Shown here: positions 46,577 through 54,187 of the stretch, piece by piece
How positions within the stretch are numbered: the first letter of the stretch is position 1
How the letters are laid out: every line of letters starts with the position of its first letter
NCBI RefSeq assembly: GCF_014195545.1
Contig: NZ_JACIBX010000002.1
Location: forward strand, 124,001-188,000
Direction: 5' to 3'
From: Limimaricola variabilis
GTDB lineage: Bacteria > Pseudomonadota > Alphaproteobacteria > Rhodobacterales > Rhodobacteraceae
Length of the DNA: 64,000 nucleotides
Program-made: the position numbers and the translations under genes
Notes under the pieces: generated by a model
Told to the model about the DNA's origin: nothing
What the model saw: the letters and a program-made list of their open reading frames with translations, nothing else
The model's database searches: none

Positions 46577-47707
46577 TCAGTAGACCACGACCGAGCGGAT
46601 GCTTTCGCCCGCATGCATCAGGTCGAAGCCCTTGTTGATCTCGTCGAGCTTGAGCTGATGGGTGATCATCGGGTCGATCTCGATCTTCCCTTCCATGTAC
46701 CAGTCGACGATCTTCGGCACGTCGGTGCGGCCGCGCGCGCCGCCGAAGGCGGTGCCCTTCCAGGTGCGGCCCGTGACCAGCTGGAACGGACGGGTCGAGA
46801 TCTCGGCCCCGGCAGGCGCCACGCCGATCACCACCGAGACGCCCCAGCCGCGATGCGCCGACTCGAGCGCCTGACGCATCACCGTGACGTTGCCGGTGCA
46901 GTCGAAGGTGTAGTCGGCCCCGCCGATCAGGTCGCCGCGCCGCTTGGTCATGTTGACCAGATGCGCGACGATGTCGCCGTCGATCTCCTTGGGATTGACG
47001 AAATGGGTCATGCCGAACCGCTCGCCCCAAGCCTTGCGGTCGTTGTTGATGTCGACGCCGATGATCATGTCGGCGCCCGCCAGCCTGAGCCCCTGGATCA
47101 CGTTGAGGCCGATGCCGCCCAAGCCGAACACCACCGCCGTGGAGCCCACCTCGACCTGCGCCGTATTGATCACCGCGCCGACGCCGGTGGTGACGCCGCA
47201 GCCGATGTAGCAGATCTTGTCGAAGGGCGCGTCCTCGCGCACCTTGGCGAGCGCGATCTCGGGCAGCACCGTGTGGTTGGCGAAGGTCGAGCAGCCCATG
47301 TAGTGCAGGATCGGCGTACCGTCGGTCATCGAGAAGCGCGAGGTGCCATCGGGCATGAGGCCCTGACCTTGGGTGCCCCGGATCGAGGTGCACAGATTGG
47401 TCTTCTGGCTCAGGCAGGACGGGCACTGGCGGCATTCGGGCGTGTAGAGCGGGATGACGTGATCGCCCTTCTTGAGCGAAGTGACGCCTTCGCCCACCTC
47501 GACCACCACGCCCGCGCCCTCATGGCCGAGGATTGCGGGAAACAGACCCTCGGGATCGGCGCCCGAAAGGGTGAATTCGTCGGTGTGGCAGATGCCGGTG
47601 GCCATGATCTCGACCATGACCTCGCCGGCCTTCGGGCCTTCGAGATTGACGTCCATGATCTCGAGCGGCTTGCCCGCCTCGAGGGCGACGGCGGCACGTG
47701 TGCGCAT
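46577..47707 (-). CDS. frmA: S-(hydroxymethyl)glutathione dehydrogenase (class III alcohol dehydrogenase)
   Basis: A zinc, NAD-dependent enzyme that oxidises S-hydroxymethylglutathione to S-formylglutathione. The 376-residue protein has the catalytic-zinc motifs [19 protein letters not shown] and IGCGVTTG, the structural-zinc [16 protein letters not shown], and the NAD motif [15 protein letters not shown]. The product is the substrate of fghA at 41971. The start at 47707 is [17 protein letters not shown]. Confidence 0.97.
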   Translation of the reverse strand: MRTRAAVALEAGKPLEIMDVNLEGPKAGEVMVEIMATGICHTDEFTLSGADPEGLFPAILGHEGAGVVVEVGEGVTSLKKGDHVIPLYTPECRQCPSCLSQKTNLCTSIRGTQGQGLMPDGTSRFSMTDGTPILHYMGCSTFANHTVLPEIALAKVREDAPFDKICYIGCGVTTGVGAVINTAQVEVGSTAVVFGLGGIGLNVIQGLRLAGADMIIGVDINNDRKAWGERFGMTHFVNPKEIDGDIVAHLVNMTKRRGDLIGGADYTFDCTGNVTVMRQALESAHRGWGVSVVIGVAPAGAEISTRPFQLVTGRTWKGTAFGGARGRTDVPKIVDWYMEGKIEIDPMITHQLKLDEINKGFDLMHAGESIRSVVVY

Positions 47708-47835
47708 GGGATGACCTCCGTGATGGGACGCGCCGAGAGGCGGCGCGCCTTTGGCGCGAAGCGTCGCGGAAAGCGTGGGCAAGATCAATGGCGCAGCCCC
47801 TTGTGCAACGGCGCGCAGCGGGTCAGGCTCGGCCC

Positions 47836-48117
47836 ATGCGATACCTGATCCTGCCCCTCCTGCTCGCCGCCTGCGCGCCATTGGCGCAGGCTCCCGCGCC
47901 CGCTCCGACCCCTGCCCCGGCAGACCCCGGGACATGCGGCGCCGATGCGCGTCAGCACCTGGTCGGCGCGCCCGTCACCGCGCTGGAACGCGAGCTGATC
48001 CTCGGCCCGGTGCGGATCATCCGTCCCGGCGACGCGGTGACCATGGATTTCCGCCCCGACCGGATCAATTTCGAGATCGACGCGCTGGAGCGGATCGCGC
48101 GGGTCTATTGCGGCTGA
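47836..48117 (+). CDS. I78-family peptidase inhibitor, lipoprotein
   Basis: A 93-residue protein with a lipoprotein signal (LLLAACAP, Cys12), a Pro/Ala-rich linker and a compact domain with [39 protein letters not shown] and a C-terminal VYCG. This matches the I78 (elastase-inhibitor-like) fold with its two Cys. It is probably periplasmic and membrane-tethered. Targets are unknown. Confidence 0.88.
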   Translation: MRYLILPLLLAACAPLAQAPAPAPTPAPADPGTCGADARQHLVGAPVTALERELILGPVRIIRPGDAVTMDFRPDRINFEIDALERIARVYCG

Positions 48118-48125
48118 AACGAGAG

Positions 48126-48158
48126 CGGCCCGGACGCGGATCAACCGCGCCCGGGCCG
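48126..48158 (+). terminator. Strong hairpin after the I78 gene
   Basis: An 8-bp stem (CGGCCCGG / CCGGGCCG) is extended across one mismatch by five more pairs, closing an ATCAA loop, nine bases past the stop codon. No strong T-run follows, so termination is likely but not certain. Confidence 0.6.
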
Positions 48159-48383
48159 TATCGAGTTTGCGAGCAGGCGCCGCCCCGCCGCGGATCAGGT
48201 GGGGGCTGTTATCACCGCCTTGAGGCGATCGCCTGCCGCTGAACTCTTTGTGCCGGGCAAGCGCGGCGCGCATGCGGTGCACCGTGGCCACGCCGGGGGT
48301 GATTTCGCGGCATTCGCGTGGCGCCGCGCCACGTGATGCCCGCGAGGCTTGAAAAGCGCCGGCGCGCGCGTAACTCTGAAAGC

Positions 48384-48725
48384 ATGACGCTGCAGCCGCC
48401 GACGCCGTTTCCCGGCCGCCTGCCAGAGCAGGTGGCCTTTCACCGGACCGAGCTGGGGCCGATCCTGTCGGTTTATGGCCGCATGGTCGCCGCCGGAGAG
48501 TGGCGCGACTACGCGATTTCCTCGCTGCGCGACATGGCGGTCTTCTCGGTGTTCCGCCGCACCGCCGAAACGCCGCTCTACCGCATCGAGAAACGCCCCC
48601 GTCTGCGCCATCGGCAGGGACAGTTCGCGGTGCTCGGCCCCGACGGGCAGGTGCTGCGCCGGGGCGACGAGCTGGCGCAGGTGCTCAAGGTCTTCGACGC
48701 GCGCCGCTTCCGGGTGATCGACTGA
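48384..48725 (+). CDS. DUF2794 family protein
   Basis: A 113-residue protein with the full family signature: VAFHRTELGPILSVYGRMVA, AGEWRDYAISSLRDMAVFSV, FRRTAETPLYRIEKRPRL and LAQVLKVFDARRFRVID. Widespread in alphaproteobacteria and of unknown function. The start at 48384 was chosen over one at 48318 because family members begin near this point. The 266-base gap upstream holds the preceding hairpin and no other clear feature. Confidence 0.9.
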   Translation: MTLQPPTPFPGRLPEQVAFHRTELGPILSVYGRMVAAGEWRDYAISSLRDMAVFSVFRRTAETPLYRIEKRPRLRHRQGQFAVLGPDGQVLRRGDELAQVLKVFDARRFRVID

Positions 48726-48729
48726 AGGC

Positions 48730-49554
48730 TCAGAGCCTGCGGCGATGGGTCACCGGCCCGCCGCCCTGCGCCTCGATCCTGAGCGCGGCCTTGCGCGCAT
48801 CCTCGTAGGTCACGGCCATGGCATGTCCGTTGGCGTGGATGATCGTCTCGGCATCAACCATCAGCGCCACGTGCCCCTTCCAGAACCACAGGTCGCCGCG
48901 CTGCGGCGGCTCGTGCTCGACATCGCGGCCCAGCGCCTGCTGCAGGTCGCTGTCGCCCGGGCAGGGCAGGCCGCAGGCCAGCAGCGCCGCCTGCACCAGC
49001 CCCGAGCAATCGATGCCCAGCCGCGAATTGCCGCCCCAGAGATAAGGCGTTCCGAAGAACATCTGCGCCACCGTCACCGGGTCGGAAAAGGGGCGGTCGA
49101 TCTCACGCAGATGCTTCTTTGGGATGAAGCCCTCGGGCGTCTCGAACAGCTCGCGCCGCTCGTGCAGCACGGTGATCCGGCTGCCGAAGCTCAGATGCGC
49201 GAGGTCGGGCGACTTGATGCTTTCCTCGGCATAGAGATGCGTCGCGGGCGTGGCGACGAGATGGGTCGCCGCGCGCGGCGCGTCCAGCGCGGCCGCGTCG
49301 ACATAGCCGCAATAGCCGTCGCGCGCGGCGCGGATGAAGGCATGACCCGCGCGCCGCTCGAACACCTCGACGGCCTCGCCCATCAGCAGTTGCCGGTCGC
49401 GCGCGCCCTCGGGCGCGGCCAGCAGGTCGAGAACCGGGCGCGCCACCCGCGCGCCCTCGCCCGTCACGTAGCGTTCGGCTGGCACCCGCCCGGCCAGTTC
49501 CAGCGCGGCGACGCGGCCATTGGCCGGGGTCAGGCGGCGGTCCGGACCGCTCAT
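48730..49554 (-). CDS. NlpC/P60 family cell-wall endopeptidase
   Basis: A 274-residue protein with two SH3-like modules (about 20-150) and a C-terminal NlpC/P60 domain with Cys183 in GIDCSGLVQAALLA, His228 in WKGHVALM and His240 in IIHANGH, the expected triad. It probably cleaves gamma-D-glutamyl-meso-diaminopimelate bonds. No signal peptide is visible at this start, which would place it in the cytoplasm, perhaps for peptidoglycan recycling. Its ATG overlaps the M17 peptidase stop (ATGA), and pairing with a peptidase fits recycling. Confidence 0.92.
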   Translation of the reverse strand: MSGPDRRLTPANGRVAALELAGRVPAERYVTGEGARVARPVLDLLAAPEGARDRQLLMGEAVEVFERRAGHAFIRAARDGYCGYVDAAALDAPRAATHLVATPATHLYAEESIKSPDLAHLSFGSRITVLHERRELFETPEGFIPKKHLREIDRPFSDPVTVAQMFFGTPYLWGGNSRLGIDCSGLVQAALLACGLPCPGDSDLQQALGRDVEHEPPQRGDLWFWKGHVALMVDAETIIHANGHAMAVTYEDARKAALRIEAQGGGPVTHRRRL

Positions 49555-50945
49555 CCCAGCCCCAGCAGTTCGGGCATCGCCTCGAACAGCGCCCGCGCAC
49601 CCATGCCGACGCCGCCCTTGGGCCGGGCCGGGGCAGGCTTGGGATTCCAGCCATAGATGTCGAAATGCGCGTAGCGGACGGGTTCCGCGAAGCGGCGCAG
49701 GAACAGCGCGGCGGTGATCGAGCCCGCCATGCCGCCCGAGGGCGCGTTGTCGAGATCGGCGATGCCCGGCTCGATCATGCTCTCATAGGGGGCGTGGAAC
49801 GGCATCCGCCAGACCGGGTCGGCCACCCGCGCGGCGGCGCGGGCGATGGCCGCCGCGTCGTCATCCGCATCGGTGTAGAACGGCGCGAGATCGGGCCCGA
49901 CCGCGACCCGCGCCGCCCCGGTGAGCGTCGCCATGGAGATCATCAGGTCGGGCTCTTCCTCGGCCCCGAGCGCTAGTGCATCCGCCAGCACCAGCCGCCC
50001 CTCGGCATCGGTATTGTTGACCTCGACCGACAGCCCCTTGCGGGAAGCGAGGATGTCGCCGGGGCGGAAGGCATCGGCCGAGACCGAATTCTCCACCGCC
50101 GGGATCAGCACCCGCAGCCGGATCTTCAGCCCCAGCGCCATGATCATCCGCGCCAGCCCGAGCACGGTGGCGGCGCCGCCCATGTCCTTCTTCATCAGCC
50201 CCATCGAGGCGCCCGGCTTGAGGTTGAGCCCGCCGGTATCGAAGCACACCCCCTTGCCGACCAGCGTCAGCGTCGGGCCGCTCTCACCCCAGCGCATGTC
50301 GATCAGCCGGGGCGCGCGATCGGTGGCGGCGGCCCGGCCCACGGCGTGGATCAGCGGAAGGTCACGCGCGATCAGCTCCTCGGCCGGGGTGGTCTCGATG
50401 GTGGCGCCGAATTCGCCCGCCAGCGCCTCGGCGGCGGCCTGCAGCTCGGCCGGGCCCATGTCGGCGGCGGGGGTGTTGATCAGGTCACGGGTCAGCGCCT
50501 CGCCCGCCGCGATGGCGCGCAGGCGCTCGGCATCGATCCCGTCGGGCGCGACGAGCCGGGCCTTCGGCGCGGACTGCTTGGCATAGCGGTCGAAACGATA
50601 GCTCTCCAGCAGCCAGCCCAGCGCCGTCTCGCGGGCAAGGTCGGGGGCCGTGGCCGGGTCGAGCGCATAGACCCCCTCGGGCAGCTTGGAGGCGGCGCCC
50701 GCGGCGACGAAGCGGCTGCGAGCCTGGGCCCGGTCGTCGCCAAGGCCCACCAGCGCGCCCCACAGCCCACCCGCAGCGTCGGGCAGCGCCAGCACCGCGC
50801 CCGCGCCGGCCTTGAAACCCTGCGCCTCGGCCCAGCGGCGCGCGCCCTCCGGCAGCCCGGAGAGCGTCGCGTCGAGATCCTCGGGCGTCACCAGCCGCAG
50901 CGGCAGCGCGTTCTCCCGGTCGGTGGCGAAATCCTGCATCGGCAT
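49551..50945 (-). CDS. M17 family leucyl aminopeptidase
   Basis: A 464-residue cytosolic dinuclear-zinc aminopeptidase. TLVGKGVCFDTGGLNLKP carries the active-site Lys and a metal Asp; MKKDMGGAATVLG and NNTDAEGRLVLADAL carry further Asp/Glu ligands and the catalytic Arg. An N-terminal macro-like domain occupies about 1-160. It is coupled to the NlpC/P60 gene, so the two may degrade cell-wall or other peptides together. Start at 50945 or 50939. Confidence 0.92.
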   Translation of the reverse strand: MPMQDFATDRENALPLRLVTPEDLDATLSGLPEGARRWAEAQGFKAGAGAVLALPDAAGGLWGALVGLGDDRAQARSRFVAAGAASKLPEGVYALDPATAPDLARETALGWLLESYRFDRYAKQSAPKARLVAPDGIDAERLRAIAAGEALTRDLINTPAADMGPAELQAAAEALAGEFGATIETTPAEELIARDLPLIHAVGRAAATDRAPRLIDMRWGESGPTLTLVGKGVCFDTGGLNLKPGASMGLMKKDMGGAATVLGLARMIMALGLKIRLRVLIPAVENSVSADAFRPGDILASRKGLSVEVNNTDAEGRLVLADALALGAEEEPDLMISMATLTGAARVAVGPDLAPFYTDADDDAAAIARAAARVADPVWRMPFHAPYESMIEPGIADLDNAPSGGMAGSITAALFLRRFAEPVRYAHFDIYGWNPKPAPARPKGGVGMGARALFEAMPELLGLG

Positions 50946-51015
50946 GGCACGGCTCCTCAGTTCGATCGCCGGGAGACTGGCCCCCCGCCACCGCGACCGC
51001 AAGCCGGATCGCGCG

Positions 51016-51402
51016 TCAGCCGGCGCGCCCGAGCGCCGCCTGCGCCCCCGCGCCGCAGCGCCCGAGCCGCGCCACGGTGGCGCCGAGCGCGGCGGCGTCG
51101 CCGCGCGCCGCGCAATCCTCGACGCTGGCGGCGACATGCGCCATCTCCGACAGGCCGAGCCGCGTCGCCAGCCGCCGCAGCCCGCGCGCGTCGGCCCGCA
51201 GCCGGGCAAAGGCGCAGGCGGCAAGGTTGCCCTCCAGCCGGACCAGCCGCGCCGCCAGCTCCTCGGCCGGGGCCGGGCGTCGTCGCACCGCCCCCAGCGC
51301 GGAAAGCAGCCGCACCCGCAGCACCGCCTCCGGCGGCGGTTCGGGCAGCGGCATCAGCGGGGCGAGCGCGTGCGGGATCGGGCGTGTGTCGGAACAGCTC
51401 AT
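51016..51402 (-). CDS. Hypothetical helical protein, 128 aa
   Basis: An Ala/Arg/Leu-rich protein of 128 residues, predicted to be a helical bundle from about 25 to 125 (LAARLVRLEGNLAACAFARL; GLRRLATRLGLSEMAHVAAS). It contains five Cys residues. The bundle is reminiscent of an Hpt domain but no HxxKG motif is present. I do not recognise the family. It lies 70 bases upstream of the M17 gene. High GC makes a spurious ORF possible. Confidence 0.6.
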   Translation of the reverse strand: MSCSDTRPIPHALAPLMPLPEPPPEAVLRVRLLSALGAVRRRPAPAEELAARLVRLEGNLAACAFARLRADARGLRRLATRLGLSEMAHVAASVEDCAARGDAAALGATVARLGRCGAGAQAALGRAG

Positions 51403-51516
51403 GAGCGGAGCCTAGGCCGCAATGGGTTTGGAAAGCGTTGCGGCCGCGACGAGATAATTCTCGAATTCACGTGCGTTTCCGCCTATCTGCCTCGAAGACG
51501 ACGCATGGAGAACCCG

Positions 51517-52164
51517 ATGACCCTCGCAAGCCCCCTGCCCGACTATCTCGTGAACCGCTATCACGGCTGGAAGGCCACGCGTTACGCCGAGAACCGCAGC
51601 TGGTACCAAAAGCTCGCCAGCGAGGGCCAGCACCCCCGCGCCATGGTGATCTCCTGCTGCGACAGCCGGGTGCATGTCACCTCGATCTTCGGCGCCGATC
51701 CGGGCGAGTTCTTTTTGCACCGCAACATCGCCAACCTGGTGCCGCCCTACGCGCCCGACGGCAACCAGCACGGCACCTCGGCGGCGATCGAATACGCGGT
51801 GACCGCGCTCAAGGTGCCGCATCTGATCGTGATCGGCCATTCGAGCTGCGGCGGCGTGAAGGGCTGCTACGACATGTGCGAAGGCCACGCCCCCGCGCTC
51901 GAGGAGAAGACCAGCTTCGTCGGCCGCTGGATGGACCTGCTGCGGCCGGGCTATGCGCGGCTGCCCGAGGGCACCGACGAGGAGCGGGTCGCGGCGCTCG
52001 AAAAGCAAGGCGTGCTGATCTCGCTCGAGAACCTGCTGACCTTCCCCTATGTGAAGGAGGCGGTCGAGGAGGGCCGGCTGTCGCTGCACGGTCTTTGGAC
52101 CGATATCGGCGCCGGCGGGCTCGAGTGCTACGACCCCGAGCGCGGCGGCTTCGTGCCGCTCTGA
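51517..52164 (+). CDS. Beta-carbonic anhydrase
   Basis: A zinc enzyme for reversible CO2 hydration. The 215-residue protein has VISCCDSRVHVTSIF (Cys and Asp/Arg dyad), FFLHRNIANLVPPY and HLIVIGHSSCGGVKGCYD (His and Cys ligands), and GGLECYDPERGGF near the end. I prefer the ATG at 51517, six bases after GGAG; an ATG at 51505 is also in frame. The 3' end overlaps the convergent AbrB-type gene by 37 bases. Confidence 0.95.
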   Translation: MTLASPLPDYLVNRYHGWKATRYAENRSWYQKLASEGQHPRAMVISCCDSRVHVTSIFGADPGEFFLHRNIANLVPPYAPDGNQHGTSAAIEYAVTALKVPHLIVIGHSSCGGVKGCYDMCEGHAPALEEKTSFVGRWMDLLRPGYARLPEGTDEERVAALEKQGVLISLENLLTFPYVKEAVEEGRLSLHGLWTDIGAGGLECYDPERGGFVPL

Positions 52165-53225
52165 GCGCCGCGCCGCGTGGCCCGGAACACGGGCTGCGCG
52201 GCGAAGATCACCAGCATGATCCGCACCAGGTGCAGGACCGAGACATAGGCGACGTCCTGCCCCATCGCCAGCGCCAGCAGGCTCATCTCGGTCAGCCCGC
52301 CCGGCGAATAGCCCAGAAAGCTGAGCGACAGCGGCAGCCCGGTGATCGCCGTCAGCGCGGCGGCGGAGACCACTGCGACGGCGATCATCGCCACCGATGA
52401 CAGCGCGCCGAGCGACAGGTCGCGGCCGATCTGCGCCGCGCTCACCCCGATGAAACGGCAGCCGATCACCGTGCCGATCACCACCTGCGCCACCACGATC
52501 AGCGCGCCGGGCGGGGCGACCGAGACCAACCCCACCAGATGCAGCACCCCGCTCAGGATCATCGGCCCGGTGACCTGCGGCGCCGGCAGCCGCAGCCATT
52601 TGCCCAGCGGCACCCCGGCCACGGCCGCGGCCCCCAGCAGTGCCCAGTCGAGGAGGCTCAGCGCCGCGGCCGGCGCGCCGCGCGCCACCTCGCCGGAATC
52701 GACGTCGAGCGCGGTGCCGTAGAACAGCACGACGAACAAGATGACGAGCAGCACCCGCGCGGCATGGGCCAGCGCGATGCGCTTTTCGTTGCCGCCCGCC
52801 GCGCCGCCGAGGATCAGCATGTCGTTGAGCCCGCCCGGCATCGCCGAGAAGAAGGCAGTCACCGGGTCGTAGCGCCCGACCCGGCGATAGACGGCATAGG
52901 AGACCAGCGCCGTCACCACCAGAAAGGGCGGCAGCAGGGCGAGGCTCGCGGCGTAGCGTCCGGCCGTGTCGAACATCTCGGGCCGCAGCGCCGAGCCGAG
53001 CATCACGCCGATCACTGGGATCACCAGCGGGCGCAGCCGGTCGGGCCCGCGAACCGGCAGCGCCAGCACCGCCGCCAGCGTGTTGCCGATCATCGGCCCC
53101 AGCATCCAGGGCAGCGGCATTCCCGACAGCGCGGCGAGCCAGCCCGACAGGGCGCCGATGGTCAGCGCGAAGACGGCGCGGCGCCCGGGCACGAGGCCGC
53201 GCAGATACATGACGACATCATCCAT
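52128..53225 (-). CDS. AbrB-type (AimA/AbrB duplication) membrane protein
   Basis: A 365-residue integral membrane protein with about ten hydrophobic segments and the duplicated family motif: GALSGWLAALSGMPLPWMLGPMIGN in the first half and GVPLGKWLRLPAPQVTGPMI in the second. FFSAMPGGLNDMLILG and LGYSPGGLTEMSLLALA, with the conserved PGG(L)xxM, are repeated as well. It is annotated elsewhere as an AbrB family regulator, but the sequence shows a membrane transporter-like protein. Substrate unknown. The gene end overlaps the carbonic anhydrase 3' end. Confidence 0.87.
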   Translation of the reverse strand: MDDVVMYLRGLVPGRRAVFALTIGALSGWLAALSGMPLPWMLGPMIGNTLAAVLALPVRGPDRLRPLVIPVIGVMLGSALRPEMFDTAGRYAASLALLPPFLVVTALVSYAVYRRVGRYDPVTAFFSAMPGGLNDMLILGGAAGGNEKRIALAHAARVLLVILFVVLFYGTALDVDSGEVARGAPAAALSLLDWALLGAAAVAGVPLGKWLRLPAPQVTGPMILSGVLHLVGLVSVAPPGALIVVAQVVIGTVIGCRFIGVSAAQIGRDLSLGALSSVAMIAVAVVSAAALTAITGLPLSLSFLGYSPGGLTEMSLLALAMGQDVAYVSVLHLVRIMLVIFAAQPVFRATRRGAQSGTKPPRSGS

Positions 53226-53266
53226 ATTCGTCTGCTTAGCCCCGGCGCAGGCAAAGGTGTAGGGGG

Positions 53267-54139
53267 TCAGCCGCCCATCTGCCTTTGCCGCTCGGCATAG
53301 CGGGCGCGGTCCTCGTCGCTGCGCGCCTCGATGCAGCCGGGGCAGGAAATGCCCTCGACATAGGCCGGATCGCGCATCGCCTCGGGCGAGACCGGCATCC
53401 GGCAGGCCCGGCACAGCACGTGGGAGCCTGGCTCCAAGCCGTGGCCCACCGCCACGCGCTCGTCGAAGACGAAGCATTCGCCGCGCCACAGGCTCTGCTC
53501 CTGCGGGACCTCTTCGAGATATTTCAGCACGCCGCCCTTGAGGTGATAGACCTCGTCGATGCCTTGCGCCTTGAGGAACGAGGTCGACTTCTCGCAGCGG
53601 ATGCCGCCGGTGCAGAACATGGCGATGCGCTTGCCCGCCAGCTTGTCGGCATTGGCCGCCCACCAGTCGGGAAACTCGCGAAAGCTCGTGGTGCCCGGAT
53701 CGACCGCGCCCTCGAAGCTGCCCACCGCGACCTCGTAGCCGTTGCGAGTATCGATGGTGACGACGTCGGGGGCTGAGATCAGCGCGTTCCACTCGGCCGG
53801 CGCGACATGGGTGCCGACATGGCCCCGGGGATCGACGCCGGGCCGGCCCATGGTGACGATCTCGCGCTTGAGCCGGACCTTGAGGCGGCGGAAGGGGGCG
53901 GCCTCGGCGGCGCTCTCCTTCCAGTCGAGCCCTGCGAATCCCGGCCAGCCGCGCAGATGCGCGATCAGATCGAGGATCGCTTCGCGCCCGGGCGCGGCGA
54001 CGGTGCCGTTGATTCCTTCCTGCGCGAGGATCAGCGTGCCGATGATGCCACGCGCGGCGCAGAACTCAAGCAGCGCCTCGCGGCGCGCGGGCGCGTGCGG
54101 CAGGGCGGCGAAGTGATAGAGGGCGGCAACGGTGAACAT
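53267..54139 (-). CDS. trhO: tRNA uridine(34) hydroxylase (rhodanese-like)
   Basis: It makes 5-hydroxyuridine at position 34 of tRNA with O2. The 290-residue protein has the YceA-type N-terminal domain ([18 protein letters not shown]), a rhodanese domain with [23 protein letters not shown] and the active-site loop [13 protein letters not shown], and a C-terminal Cys set ([14 protein letters not shown]) that may bind zinc. It lies beside the SelD fusion; both concern wobble-uridine or selenium/sulfur chemistry, but a functional link is unproven. Confidence 0.93.
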   Translation of the reverse strand: MFTVAALYHFAALPHAPARREALLEFCAARGIIGTLILAQEGINGTVAAPGREAILDLIAHLRGWPGFAGLDWKESAAEAAPFRRLKVRLKREIVTMGRPGVDPRGHVGTHVAPAEWNALISAPDVVTIDTRNGYEVAVGSFEGAVDPGTTSFREFPDWWAANADKLAGKRIAMFCTGGIRCEKSTSFLKAQGIDEVYHLKGGVLKYLEEVPQEQSLWRGECFVFDERVAVGHGLEPGSHVLCRACRMPVSPEAMRDPAYVEGISCPGCIEARSDEDRARYAERQRQMGG

Positions 54140-54187
54140 GGCGCGAGGGCTTAGGCCCGCGCGCGGCGCGGCGCAAGGCCGCGCCGG

